Shown: positions 50,276-59,562, counted from the first letter of the stretch. The stretch: DNA of 64,000 nt from Pusillimonas sp. T7-7 (GCF_000209655.1 NC_015458.1:2046001-2110000); one strand, 5' to 3'. The notes: generated by a model from the sequence alone, not told the origin. Translations and numbers: made by a program.

Positions 50276-51163
50276 TCAAGCGCTGGCGATCTCGTGATTG
50301 GCCAGCAGCTCTATGGCACGACACAGGGCCGAATGATCCTGCTTGCTCATGCCGTTGGCGGCGCATGCATTCATCAGCTCCTGGGCAGTGGCGGTATTGG
50401 GCAATGAAATGCCCAAGGCCCGGGCGCCCACCAAGGCAAGGTTAAGGTCTTTCTGATGCAGCTCGATGCGGAAACCCGGGTCGAATGTACGCTTGATCAT
50501 GCGTTCGCCGTGGACTTCAAGGATACGCGACGAAGCGAACCCGCCCATTAATGCCTGCCGTACTTTGGCGGGATCAGCCCCGGCACGGGAAGCAAAGAGC
50601 AAAGCCTCGGCCACAGCCTGGATATTCAAGGCGACGACGATCTGATTGGCCACTTTGGTTGTTTGCCCATCACCATTTCCGCCTATCAGAGTTATGTTTT
50701 TGCCCATCAATTCAAATAAGGGCCGAACCTGTTCAAAGGCTTGCTCGGGTCCCCCAACCATAATGGTCAGCGATCCTGCCTTTGCGCCCACTTCGCCACC
50801 TGAAACCGGCGCATCCAGGTACTGGCAACCCAACTTATTGATTTTCTCGGCGAACTCCTTGGTGGCGATAGGCGAAATGGAGCTCATGTCGACAACGATC
50901 TGGCCACCATGCAGCCCGCTGGCAACGCCATTTTCACCGAACAATACTTCGTCGACCTGTGGGGTATCGGGCAGCATCAAAATAATGATGTCGGCCTTTT
51001 GGGCCACTTCTTGGCTGGAACCGCACGCTACAGCGCCGTTATCCATAAGCTCGGCCGAAGGCGGCTTGTGGCTGTGTGCAAACAGCTGATGCCCGCCTTT
51101 CAGCAAATTCAGCGCCATAGGCGCGCCCATAATGCCCAGCCCGATGAATCCTACCTTTGCCAT
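50276..51163 (-). CDS. garR: 2-hydroxy-3-oxopropionate (tartronate semialdehyde) reductase
   Basis: 295 residues of the beta-hydroxyacid dehydrogenase family. The NAD motif is VGFIGLGIMGAPMALNLLKGG, the substrate loop DAPVSGGEVGAKAGSLTIMVGG, and the catalytic Lys lies in TTKVANQIVVALN. It is closest in pattern to GarR/GlxR, which make D-glycerate. It is cotranscribed with the GlcG-like gene 12 bp upstream, and operator site C before that gene links both to the tetronate regulon. Confidence 0.88.
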   Translation of the reverse strand: MAKVGFIGLGIMGAPMALNLLKGGHQLFAHSHKPPSAELMDNGAVACGSSQEVAQKADIIILMLPDTPQVDEVLFGENGVASGLHGGQIVVDMSSISPIATKEFAEKINKLGCQYLDAPVSGGEVGAKAGSLTIMVGGPEQAFEQVRPLFELMGKNITLIGGNGDGQTTKVANQIVVALNIQAVAEALLFASRAGADPAKVRQALMGGFASSRILEVHGERMIKRTFDPGFRIELHQKDLNLALVGARALGISLPNTATAQELMNACAANGMSKQDHSALCRAIELLANHEIASA

Positions 51164-51175
51164 TGTTGTCTCCTT

Positions 51176-51601
51176 TTAGGTTTGTTCGATTCCGCTACCC
51201 GATATACTGCCGGCCAGCTTATTGGCGATGGCCTGGTCTTCATCAGGCGCCAAGCCACTGACGCCTACGCCCCCAATCACGTTCCCCTGCCCGCCATGCA
51301 ACACAGCGCCCCCTGGCAAGGCCGTTAATAATGGATCGCAGAAGTAAGCGATTGGGATGTCTTCACGGCGCAGCCGCGCCAGAAACGCGTCGGTACCCGA
51401 CCCGATGCGGGCACAGGTATAGGCCTTTTGCTGCGCCAGCTGTATGCTGCGCACCGGTGCGTCGTCCATGCGCCAGAAGCTGATCAGAAAGCCATACTGA
51501 TCGCACACCGAAAAGCATGCGGCCTTGCCCGGATAATGACGCATCAGATCGACGCCACGTGCGAGTAATTCTTGTGCTGTGATCAGCGTCAGATTTTTCA
51601 T
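51176..51601 (-). CDS. GlcG/HbpS-family protein
   Basis: 141 residues with the profilin-like GlcG fold: LITAQELLARGVDL, FLISFWRMDDAPVRSIQLAQQKAYTCARI and the Gly-rich VLHGGQGNVIGGVGVSGLAPDEDQAIA. Family members accompany glycolate, glycerol and acid-sugar genes or bind haem (HbpS); the biochemical role is unclear. No signal peptide is seen. First gene of the glcG-garR unit. Confidence 0.9.
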   Translation of the reverse strand: MKNLTLITAQELLARGVDLMRHYPGKAACFSVCDQYGFLISFWRMDDAPVRSIQLAQQKAYTCARIGSGTDAFLARLRREDIPIAYFCDPLLTALPGGAVLHGGQGNVIGGVGVSGLAPDEDQAIANKLAGSISGSGIEQT

Positions 51602-51631
51602 ACCCTTTCCATGCCTATCATATCAGCCTAA

Positions 51632-51661
51632 CATCATACAAGTGGATCAGGCACACAGCAA
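51632..51661 (-). promoter_or_regulatory. glcG-garR promoter with shared operator site C
   Basis: On the minus strand ACTTGTATGATG (complement of 51632-51643) repeats site A exactly over 12 bases. It overlaps a -10 TATGAT paired with a TTGCTG -35 at 17-bp spacing. It lies 31-42 bp before the GlcG start codon. Confidence 0.55.
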
Positions 51662-51689
51662 GGCTCGCGGAAATACCAGCCAGCACCGG

Positions 51690-52127
51690 TCAAACACCAA
51701 TATCTTCGTTCCAGAGTTCGGGTTTTGCTTTGATGAAATCACGCATCAGCGCAATGCAGGTTTCGTCTTGCAGCACTTGCAGTTCAACGTCCTGCGCGCC
51801 AAGCAGCGCCTCACCGCCCATAAAGGTTTGGTTCTCGCCAATAACCACCTTGGGAATGCCGTAAAGCAGAATGGCTCCGGTACACATGGGACATGGCGAC
51901 AGCGTTGTGTAAAGGACTGATTCCCGATACACGCTGGCCGGCTGTCGGCCAGCATTTTCCAGCGCATCCATTTCGCCGTGGAGAATAGTGCTGCCACATT
52001 GCACACGCCGATTATGCCCACGCCCGATAATGGTCCCTTGATGCACCAGCACCGAGCCAATGGGAATACCGCCTTCTTGCAGCCCCAGGCGCGCCTCCTG
52101 GATTGCCGCCTTCATAAAGTCATCCAT
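51690..52127 (-). CDS. Nucleoside/cytosine deaminase-family enzyme
   Basis: 145-residue zinc hydrolase of the cytidine deaminase-like fold. The zinc motif HGEMDALENAG supplies His and the proton-shuttle Glu, and PCPMCTGAILLYGIPKV supplies the two Cys. The short size and the DDFMKAAIQEARLGLQEGGIPIGSVLVHQG start resemble fungal-type cytosine deaminase and guanine deaminase relatives. The substrate is not determinable. Single gene with AAGGAG before the ATG. Confidence 0.9.
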   Translation of the reverse strand: MDDFMKAAIQEARLGLQEGGIPIGSVLVHQGTIIGRGHNRRVQCGSTILHGEMDALENAGRQPASVYRESVLYTTLSPCPMCTGAILLYGIPKVVIGENQTFMGGEALLGAQDVELQVLQDETCIALMRDFIKAKPELWNEDIGV

Positions 52128-52262
52128 ATCGTCTCCTTTTTTGATTTACTTCAGGATGCAGCCTGCTGCCCTGAGATACCTACAGCACGCCAGATCATCC
52201 CCATTTATACTTCAACATCCAACCATAGCCATAAGCCTGCTTTCGCATACTGCAGATTCCGC

Positions 52263-52904
52263 ATGACACTCATCAGAACCCGGCGTCTTCCCAACACACA
52301 GCCATCCCAGCCTGACCTGGGCATGCGGCTGTGCGTATCCGTTGCCACAGCCATGCTTCTACTGCTTACTGGCTGCGCAACCGTACCGCCTGACAATCCG
52401 GAAAACATCTGTGAAATCTTCCGCGAGAAACCCAGCTGGCACAAGGCGGCTGTGCGGACACAGAAAAAATGGGGAGTGCCACCGCAAGTCGCCTTGGCCG
52501 TCGTCTATCAGGAGTCGAGCTTCCGGCACGATGCTCAGCCGCCGCGCCGCTACATCCTGTGGGTCATTCCATGGGGACGCATGAGTTCAGCCTATGGCTA
52601 TGCACAGGCCAAGGACGAAACCTGGGATGACTATAAGCGTGAAGCCGGAGGTATGTTTTCCAGCCGCGACGACTTTGGCGACTCCCTGGATTTCATGGGC
52701 TGGTATATGGACAAGGCTCAACGGCTGAACGGCACATCCAAGTGGGATGCGTACGGCCAGTATCTGAACTACCACGAGGGCTGGACGGGCTACCGCAAGC
52801 GCAGCTATGACAGCAAGCCTTGGCTAAAAAATGTAGCCGCCAAAGTGCAGGCACGCGCAGAGCGATTCGGTGCGCAATACCGTAGCTGCAAAGATAATCT
52901 TTAG
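52263..52904 (+). CDS. SLT-type transglycosylase-like lipoprotein
   Basis: About 213 residues. The lipobox LLTGC follows the hydrophobic stretch VATAMLLLL, and an alternative ATG at 52323 would give a tidier lipoprotein signal, so the start is uncertain. The body has the lysozyme-like SLT core: VPPQVALAVVYQESSF with the likely catalytic Glu, then SSAYGYAQAKDETWDDY. It probably cleaves peptidoglycan glycan strands in the periplasm. The ORF extends far upstream without family likeness. Confidence 0.82.
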   Translation: MTLIRTRRLPNTQPSQPDLGMRLCVSVATAMLLLLTGCATVPPDNPENICEIFREKPSWHKAAVRTQKKWGVPPQVALAVVYQESSFRHDAQPPRRYILWVIPWGRMSSAYGYAQAKDETWDDYKREAGGMFSSRDDFGDSLDFMGWYMDKAQRLNGTSKWDAYGQYLNYHEGWTGYRKRSYDSKPWLKNVAAKVQARAERFGAQYRSCKDNL

Positions 52905-52957
52905 TTCCAACTGCTTTGCCAAGCCACCGCCCTGAGCGGAACGGATAATACCCTGCA

Positions 52958-54118
52958 TCAGGGGCTTGCATCCTTGGCACGGCGTTCAGGATACTCCAAC
53001 TGCATTGCCACAAAATCAGCAGTATCATCGCCATAGCGCTCTGCCATATGCGCCAGCGTCTGGCCAAGGGCTTCAACAGGCTTCAAACGCACTGTCTCTG
53101 AAATGCGTCGTTCGTCCGGCCAGATCGTTGCAGTCCGGTCCGGAATCAGGCGCAAGCCGTTCTGCGTCTTGATCGGGCGCCCGTCATCTGTGTAGGTCAG
53201 CGCATTCGAGCGGTATGTGCGGGACCACGCATCAGCAACCAGCGCCAGCGATACTTCATCTATTCCCGGTTGCAGCGGTATGCCCAATTTTTCTTTTTTC
53301 CAGAAAGCCAGCCGATTCCGTATGGCCGTCCAGGCAAACGAGCGCGTGAAGGTGAATGCATCGCTGTCATGACTCGCACTCCAGGTGCTTACACCCAGGT
53401 CTTTAGCAACGGCCATCGCCTTGTCTTTGCCGGCGATGGCCTCGATCAGCGTCAACATCATGGGCATGGATGCCGTGATGCCCGTCGTGCTTGCAACCCC
53501 CTGATCGATCACGATACGTCTATCCTTTACATAGCGCACTTCGGGATGCTGTTCGCGCAGCTCATCAAGGTAATACCAATGCGTGGTCGCTGCCTTGCCG
53601 TCGAGCATACCTGCAGCAGCGACCACCTTGGCCCCTGCACAAACGCTAATGATGATGCTGCCCTTGGCCGCCTGCTGGCGTATCCACTGCAAGGCCTGTG
53701 GATCATCATCGCGGCTCATTGCCGGAACAATCACGTAATCCGCCCCATCGGGGTAGCGTTCATCAAATTGCGCAACCGTTGCCTCCGGCTGGATCTTCAG
53801 CGCCGGGAACAGGGTGACCGGCCCCGGCTGGGTCGCCAACGCGCGAACATCCGCCACGTCGGCCCGTTTCAGAGTGCCGTAGGACATAAGATAATCGGTG
53901 GTTTCGGTGGCATCGTTGATAGCAAGAATTGCAATCAAAGGACGCTCTCGCTTGGGCGCCTGCAAGGCTGCCTGCATGGCTTGCGTTTCGACTGCCGGTA
54001 CGGACGGCAAGGCCAGAGCCGCAGGTGTTTCAGGCAGCGAAAAAAACCAGGCAACAAACAATGCCAGCAATACCGCTACAACACCCAGGCTGCCCCATAA
54101 AAAACAGCGCGCGTTCAT
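52958..54118 (-). CDS. Membrane-anchored DJ-1/PfpI-superfamily protein
   Basis: 386 residues. One N-terminal membrane helix (about 8-27) anchors it with the rest probably periplasmic. A DJ-1/PfpI domain spans about 58-240, with the nucleophile elbow SVCAGAK and Cys160. The GlxA-type regulators share this domain, but the helix-turn-helix that follows in them is missing. In its place is a 140-residue C-terminal region (from about 245) with no motif I recognise. Function unknown; a thiol-dependent enzyme or sensor at the envelope is possible. Confidence 0.8.
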   Translation of the reverse strand: MNARCFLWGSLGVVAVLLALFVAWFFSLPETPAALALPSVPAVETQAMQAALQAPKRERPLIAILAINDATETTDYLMSYGTLKRADVADVRALATQPGPVTLFPALKIQPEATVAQFDERYPDGADYVIVPAMSRDDDPQALQWIRQQAAKGSIIISVCAGAKVVAAAGMLDGKAATTHWYYLDELREQHPEVRYVKDRRIVIDQGVASTTGITASMPMMLTLIEAIAGKDKAMAVAKDLGVSTWSASHDSDAFTFTRSFAWTAIRNRLAFWKKEKLGIPLQPGIDEVSLALVADAWSRTYRSNALTYTDDGRPIKTQNGLRLIPDRTATIWPDERRISETVRLKPVEALGQTLAHMAERYGDDTADFVAMQLEYPERRAKDASP

Positions 54119-54223
54119 GGTTTCAAGGCCCGGTGGCCACCATCAAGACACTATGAGGTCCTGAGCCAGTTAATATTGACGGCATCAAGACTACCAGCGT
54201 TTATGGCCCGACCGCAAGCCTTT

Positions 54224-55933
54224 TCACAATCTAACCGTGCTGTCTGATTCGATACCCCGCCGCCCCGGAATGGACGCAATAAGGCTGCGCGTGTATGCAT
54301 GCTGCGGATCATGCCATATTTGGCGATTGTTGCTGGACTCGACAATCTTTCCTGCATTCATCACCAGCACATGGTCGGCAATGTAGCGCACCACGGCCAA
54401 ATCGTGGGAGATAAAGAAATAGGAAAGATTGAAGTCTTCCTTAAGTTCCACCAGCAAGTTCAGAATTTGCGCCTGCACAGAGACATCTAGTGCCGAGACC
54501 GGCTCATCGCAGATGACCAGCTCGGGTTTAAGAATAAGCGCCCGAGCTATACCGATGCGTTGGCGCTGGCCGCCTGAAAACTCGTTGGGATAGCGTTTGG
54601 CGGCATTGGCAGGCAGACCCACCCGATCGAGTATGGCCGCAATTTGCCGGTTGCGCTCGGCGGCAGGCCTCACCTCGTGCACACGCAGAACCGCGTCCAG
54701 AATATCGAATACTGTTCGCCGCGGATTCAGGGAAGCGTAGGGGTCCTGGAACACCATTTGGACCCGCCTGCGCCAGGCCTTGAGTTTGCTCTCTTTTAGC
54801 GGGGCTACGTCGACGCCATCGAACACAATGCTGCCAGAGGCGGCCGGTATCAGACGCAGCAAGGTCTTGCATAAGGTTGATTTACCACTGCCTGATTCTC
54901 CGACCAAGCCAACGCTCTGGCCAGCGGTAATATCAAAAGACACATCGTTCACAGCATGCACGACGCCCTGGCGGCTCTGGTAATCGGTCCGCAGATTCCG
55001 CACAGACAAGAGAGTCTGTGGCTGGGGGCGCAAAATCTGCTCGGGCAATGCCGGTGTATGCAGGGTAAAGGTGTTGTGTCCGTTATTCGCGTCCTTGTCA
55101 GTACGGATTTCGGGCAGGCGCGCTTCGCTGTAGTGCAGCGTTTTTCCACCATGCAGCGAGGCGCCCAGCAAGCCCTGGGTGTAGGGATGGGCAGGCGCCT
55201 GGAACAGGCTTTGCGTTGCACCCTCTTCCACTTGTTCGCCGCCATACATGACGGCCACTCGATCGGCCCACTGCGCGACCACACCCAGGTCATGCGTAAT
55301 CAGCAACACACCCATGGCCAGGTCGCGACGCAGCTTGTCCAGAAGCTCCAGCACCTGCGCCTGTATGGTTACGTCCAGCGCAGTGGTTGGCTCGTCGGCG
55401 ATCAGCAAGGCGGGCTTGCAGGCAACGGCCATCGCGATCATCACGCGCTGGCGCTGCCCGCCGGACAGCTGATGCGGATAGTCGTCAATGCGGCGCTGTG
55501 GTTCAGGTATGCGCACCAAGTCCAACAGTTCGATGACCCTTTGGCGTGCTGCCTTTGCCGACAGATGCTCATGCTGGCGCAGCGTTTCCGCAATCTGCCA
55601 GCCTATGTTGTACACCGGGTTGAGCGAGGTCATGGGTTCTTGGAAAATCATGGAAATCTCACTGCCACGCAGCTTGCGCATGTCGCGCGGCGCCAGCGAC
55701 AACAGGTTGTCGCCACCCAATGAAATCTTTCCGCTCAGGCTCGCGCCCGGAGCCAGCAGTTGCATGATGGCCAGAGCCGTTGTTGACTTTCCACAACCGG
55801 ACTCCCCCACCAGAGCCAAGGTTTCCTCACGCCCAACGGCGAAGCTCAGGTTTTTTACAGCATGAAAACGGCCCTGCGTCCCCTTGAAATACACGTTCAG
55901 ATCTTCGACCTGAAGCAGCGGCTGTGTCGTCAT
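54224..55933 (-). CDS. Fused peptide ABC importer ATPase (DppD-DppF type)
   Basis: 569 residues from the ATG at 55931-55933. Two complete nucleotide-binding domains lie in one chain: Walker A at 43-50 (GESGCGKS) and at 345-352 (GESGSGKS), with signatures [14 protein letters not shown] and [14 protein letters not shown]. Each half matches the DppD/OppD and DppF/OppF classes, joined by a linker near 265-305, like GsiA. The start overlaps the permease stop as ATGA. Confidence 0.95.
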   Translation of the reverse strand: MTTQPLLQVEDLNVYFKGTQGRFHAVKNLSFAVGREETLALVGESGCGKSTTALAIMQLLAPGASLSGKISLGGDNLLSLAPRDMRKLRGSEISMIFQEPMTSLNPVYNIGWQIAETLRQHEHLSAKAARQRVIELLDLVRIPEPQRRIDDYPHQLSGGQRQRVMIAMAVACKPALLIADEPTTALDVTIQAQVLELLDKLRRDLAMGVLLITHDLGVVAQWADRVAVMYGGEQVEEGATQSLFQAPAHPYTQGLLGASLHGGKTLHYSEARLPEIRTDKDANNGHNTFTLHTPALPEQILRPQPQTLLSVRNLRTDYQSRQGVVHAVNDVSFDITAGQSVGLVGESGSGKSTLCKTLLRLIPAASGSIVFDGVDVAPLKESKLKAWRRRVQMVFQDPYASLNPRRTVFDILDAVLRVHEVRPAAERNRQIAAILDRVGLPANAAKRYPNEFSGGQRQRIGIARALILKPELVICDEPVSALDVSVQAQILNLLVELKEDFNLSYFFISHDLAVVRYIADHVLVMNAGKIVESSNNRQIWHDPQHAYTRSLIASIPGRRGIESDSTVRL

Positions 55934-56766
55934 CACATCCCCCGCAAGCGCGGATTCAGCGCATCGTTCAGGCCGTCGCCGACCAGGTTCAAGGCCATGA
56001 CCGTCATGATGATGAACACACCCGGCAAGGCTGTCAAAAACCACGCAGTACGCAACTGGTCCCTGCCCTCGCCTATCATGCTGCCCCACGACACCACATT
56101 GGGGTCGCCCATGCCCAGGAAGGACAGGCCTGATTCAATCAGGATCGCACTGGCCACGATAACGGAAGTCGTCACAATGACCGGCGGCAATGCGTTGGGC
56201 AGCATTTCCTGAAGAATGATGCGCAGATTGCTGAAGCCCTGGCTGCGCGCCGCTATAACGAATTCAGCTTCTCGCAAGCTGCGGAACTCCGCCCGCACCA
56301 GCCGGGCAATGACCGGCCAGGAAGCCAGGCCTATGGCCAGCACGATCACGGATACCGACGGCTGCCCAATGACCACCAAGACGATCACCAGCAAAAAAGA
56401 AGGTATGGTCTGGAAGACCTCGGTGATGCGAACCAGCACATCATCGACCCAGCCCCCGAAGTATCCCGCAATACTGCCTATCAGCACACCGATGAACAGA
56501 CTGATGCCCGCGGCCACGGCGCCCACCAGCAAGGTAATCCGCGCGCCATGAGCGATTCCAGCGGCCACATCACGCCCCAACGAGTCGCTGCCCAACAGAA
56601 AAGCGGGATCATCGCCTGGCCACAGCAAGGGCATGGTCACCATGCCTAGCGGGTCGCCTGGAAACAGGACATCGGCGAACAGAGCCAGGAACAGCATGAC
56701 CAACAGAATCAGCGTCCCTGCCATGGCCGATGGATTGCGTATGAATACGTAGAAAGAATGCGGCAT
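55933..56766 (-). CDS. Peptide ABC importer permease (DppC type)
   Basis: 277 residues from the ATG at 56764-56766 beginning MPHSFYVFIRNPSA. The open frame extends much further but only through dppB in another frame. OppC-like N-terminal helix, five more helices and the EAA loop REAEFVIAARSQGFSNLRIILQEMLPN. It forms the pore with the DppB-type protein, 8 bp upstream. Confidence 0.94.
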   Translation of the reverse strand: MPHSFYVFIRNPSAMAGTLILLVMLFLALFADVLFPGDPLGMVTMPLLWPGDDPAFLLGSDSLGRDVAAGIAHGARITLLVGAVAAGISLFIGVLIGSIAGYFGGWVDDVLVRITEVFQTIPSFLLVIVLVVIGQPSVSVIVLAIGLASWPVIARLVRAEFRSLREAEFVIAARSQGFSNLRIILQEMLPNALPPVIVTTSVIVASAILIESGLSFLGMGDPNVVSWGSMIGEGRDQLRTAWFLTALPGVFIIMTVMALNLVGDGLNDALNPRLRGM

Positions 56767-56774
56767 GGCGATCG

Positions 56775-57764
56775 TCAGCGGGGCTGTATGCGTGGGTCCA
56801 GCCAGGCATGCAGCACATCGGTCAGCATGTTGACAAACACCACCAGCAAAGAAGAAAGGAACAGTATGCCCATGAGCACGGAATAGTCGCGCGACAGCAC
56901 GGACTCGAGGGCCAATCGACCCAGCCCCGGCCAGCTGAAGACAACCTCGATCACGACCGCGCCGCCCAGCAATGTGCCAAAATGCAGGCCAGCCACCGTT
57001 GTCACGGGGATGAGCGCATTGCGCAAAATGTGGCGCAAGTTGACGGCCACCGGCCCGACACCCTTGGCCCACGCTGTACGCACGTAGTCCTGCCGGCTGA
57101 CCTCCAGCATGGCCGAACGCGTCAGCCGCGAAAAAATAGCCACATAAAAACCCGCCATGGCCAAGGCCGGCAGCGTCAAGTGCCGGACGACGTCCAGCAA
57201 ATAAGCCCAGCCCGACAAGCCTGCACCTATTGTTATATTGCCGCCCGTGGGAAACCAGCCCAGCTTGACGGAAAACAGTACGATGGCCATCAAGCCCAGC
57301 CAAAAGCTGGGCGTGGAATACAGCAGCAGCGACAGGACCGACAGAATACGATCAGGCCATCTGCCCACCCTGACGGCCATGATCAAACCCAGCAACACAC
57401 CCAATACAAACGCCAGCCCAAGCGCTGTGATCATCAATAGCAGCGTGTTGCCTATGCGTGTGCCTATCAAGGTAGTCACGGGCATATTGTGGCGTGGGGA
57501 GTTGCCCAGATCAAAATGCAGCAGGTTGCTCAGGTAATTCCACAGTTGCTGGGGCATGGAAACATCGAGCCCGAAATGCGCCCGCAACTGCGCCATGGTT
57601 TCTTGTGTGGCAGAGCCCGATTCGGCCGCGATCACATCAACGGCGTCTCCGGGCAGCATTTGCAGCAGCAGGAAATTCAAAATGACAATGCCGACCACAG
57701 TCGGCACAGCTTGCCATAGGGTTTTGCGCAAGGCTGCGCCCAGGCGATAGGAAGTGCTGCTCAT
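56775..57764 (-). CDS. Peptide ABC importer permease (DppB type)
   Basis: 329 residues from the ATG beginning MSSTSYRLG. First helix VPTVVGIVILNFLLLQMLPGDA is typical of the DppB/OppB group. The EAA loop reads EVSRQDYVRTAWAKGVGPVAVNLRHILRNALIPV. Six membrane helices. It follows the binding-protein gene, from which it is separated by a hairpin. Confidence 0.94.
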   Translation of the reverse strand: MSSTSYRLGAALRKTLWQAVPTVVGIVILNFLLLQMLPGDAVDVIAAESGSATQETMAQLRAHFGLDVSMPQQLWNYLSNLLHFDLGNSPRHNMPVTTLIGTRIGNTLLLMITALGLAFVLGVLLGLIMAVRVGRWPDRILSVLSLLLYSTPSFWLGLMAIVLFSVKLGWFPTGGNITIGAGLSGWAYLLDVVRHLTLPALAMAGFYVAIFSRLTRSAMLEVSRQDYVRTAWAKGVGPVAVNLRHILRNALIPVTTVAGLHFGTLLGGAVVIEVVFSWPGLGRLALESVLSRDYSVLMGILFLSSLLVVFVNMLTDVLHAWLDPRIQPR

Positions 57765-57780
57765 TGAGGTTTTACCAAGC

Positions 57781-57827
57781 AAGGGAATCGTACCGACCTT
57801 CAATAGTAAGGCATGAACGATTCCCTT
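57781..57827 (-). repeat. Stem-loop between binding-protein and dppB genes
   Basis: AAGGGAATCGT (57781-57791) and ACGATTCCCTT (57817-57827) are exact complements with a 25-base loop. It lies directly after the binding-protein stop codon in the direction of transcription, the same place as the hairpin in the sugar ABC operon. Confidence 0.5.
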
Positions 57828-57836
57828 TCGTGCTTT

Positions 57837-59462
57837 TTACTCTGCTATATACAGGTCGGCGAAGCTGCCGCGCAAGCCCTCGCCCGTGGGGGCATAGTCT
57901 TTGACCTTCTTGGCCACGACGGTAATTTGAGGGTTGGCGCCAAACTCGATGGAAGGTATGTCTTCGTGGACGATCTCCTGGAAATCCAGAAACTGCTGGC
58001 GGCGCTTGTTTTCATCAACTTCGATGGCAGCGGCTTCGAGCAGGCGATCGACTTCGGGATTGACGTAATGCGCCGCGTTGGAGAACGGCAGGCCTACCTT
58101 GAAGTTCTTGGACCAGAACACACGCTGCACGCCAACTGTGGGATCAAAGATATTGGCCAACGCTTCCAGCGTGATATCAAAGGCGCGATCGGTATAAGCC
58201 TTCTTCACATAGGTGGCAAAATCATAGTTTTCAATGACGGCGTCAATGCCGATGCGACTTAACGACTGGCGTACAAAATCAGCAGCACGACGTTCCTGGA
58301 AGGGGTTATAAAGCAGGCGCAACGTCAGGCGGGTGCCATCGGCATTTGGTTTCAAACCGGCTTCATCCAGCAGTTGTACAGCTTGTTTGATGTCGGTTTT
58401 GAAAAAAGGAATGTCAGCATTGTGATACTTGGTGCTGGCCTTGCCTATTGCAGCCGCTGAAGGCGTACCGTAGCCGTACCATACAACCTTGTTCAAGGCA
58501 TTGACATCAATGGCCTGAGCGATGGCCTGGCGCACTTTCTTGTCTTGCAGGGCGGGCGTATCAAGGTTGAAAAACAGCTGCTGGTGCACACTGATATAAG
58601 GCCAGTTGATCGTATCGACACGCAGATGGGGCATGTCGCTGAAACGCTTTACATCTGATAGGGGAATGGCCTGGCCGGCCAGATCGGCACTGCCCGATTC
58701 CAATGCGGCAGACCGAGCTACCGCGTCGGGAATAAAGCGGACAATGATCTTATCCAGATAGGGCCGGGGCTGATTCCAGTAGTTGGGGTTGCGCTCCAGC
58801 ACGATGTGGCTGCCCTTGACCCACTCCTTGAACACAAAGGGGCCCGTACCCACCGGTGAGCTGTTGTACTTGTTGGCAACAATGTCAGTGCCTTCGTACA
58901 AATGCTTGGGCACGATGGGCGATTCGGCGCCTGCCAGCGCGGTCAGCAGATAAGGCGCAGGCTTGCTGAGTACGACGATAGCTGTGTGTGCATCAGGGGT
59001 CTGTACCTCGGTCACGTTGGAAAAAATAGCGCGGCCGCGAGGATGCACCTGCTTGAGCGTAAGAATGGAAAACGCCACATCGGCCGAGGTGAAGTCTTTA
59101 CCATCGTGCCACTTGACACCCTTGCGCAGGGTAAACGTGTAGCGCAGCCCGTCTTCGCTGATCTTCCACTCGGTTGCCAGCAGAGGCAAGGGGTTCAAGT
59201 CATTGTCGTAAGTCAGCAGGCCCTCGACCACTTTGGGCCCAAGCTCGGCATTGGTACCTGCTGTGGTCGTCAGGGGGATGAAGGATGCAGGCTCGGGAGT
59301 AACGATCCAGTTAAGCGTGCCGCCATGTACAGGCTGGGAAGCGCCTGCAGATGCCGCCCTGGCGGCGCCCCCCGCCAACAAACCGGACATACCCAGACTG
59401 ATAGCCATCACGGCAAGACCAAACTTGCGGCGACCGGGGAAAATGCCACGAACGCGTTGCAT
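57837..59462 (-). CDS. ABC peptide/nickel-type substrate-binding protein (family 5)
   Basis: 541 residues. A signal peptide (hydrophobic to about residue 33, AARAASA) exports it to the periplasm. SBP_bac_5 features: GTLNWIVTPEPASFIPLTTT, LATEWKISEDGLRYTFTLRKGVKWHDGKDFTSADVAFS, and NSSPVGTGPFVFKEW. The family binds oligopeptides, dipeptides, nickel chelates or glutathione; the ligand here is not evident. It has its own promoter-like sequence upstream. Confidence 0.95.
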   Translation of the reverse strand: MQRVRGIFPGRRKFGLAVMAISLGMSGLLAGGAARAASAGASQPVHGGTLNWIVTPEPASFIPLTTTAGTNAELGPKVVEGLLTYDNDLNPLPLLATEWKISEDGLRYTFTLRKGVKWHDGKDFTSADVAFSILTLKQVHPRGRAIFSNVTEVQTPDAHTAIVVLSKPAPYLLTALAGAESPIVPKHLYEGTDIVANKYNSSPVGTGPFVFKEWVKGSHIVLERNPNYWNQPRPYLDKIIVRFIPDAVARSAALESGSADLAGQAIPLSDVKRFSDMPHLRVDTINWPYISVHQQLFFNLDTPALQDKKVRQAIAQAIDVNALNKVVWYGYGTPSAAAIGKASTKYHNADIPFFKTDIKQAVQLLDEAGLKPNADGTRLTLRLLYNPFQERRAADFVRQSLSRIGIDAVIENYDFATYVKKAYTDRAFDITLEALANIFDPTVGVQRVFWSKNFKVGLPFSNAAHYVNPEVDRLLEAAAIEVDENKRRQQFLDFQEIVHEDIPSIEFGANPQITVVAKKVKDYAPTGEGLRGSFADLYIAE

Positions 59463-59495
59463 ATCGTTACTCCGAACAGGTTATATAGAGCAAAG

Positions 59496-59525
59496 ATATT
59501 AGTCAGTATTCAATATAAGAGTCAA
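59496..59525 (-). promoter_or_regulatory. Promoter-like sequence before the peptide-binding-protein gene
   Basis: On the minus strand TTGACT (complement of 59520-59525) and TAATAT (complement of 59496-59501) are 18 bp apart in an AT-rich 100-bp gap. The transporter genes may therefore be transcribed separately from the upstream PanE-like gene. Confidence 0.45.
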
Positions 59526-59562
59526 AGCACAAATATGCATAAGTTAATACAAACAAGTCGTA

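Noticed and set aside
53270..54100. 276-codon plus-strand frame opposite the DJ-1/PfpI gene
   Set aside because: Shadow frame. The minus-strand product has a membrane helix and a nucleophile elbow, this one has only Arg/Cys/His-rich text.
56767..57303. Upstream extension of the DppC-type permease
   Set aside because: It translates the dppB region in a wrong frame. The MPHSF start gives the normal family length.
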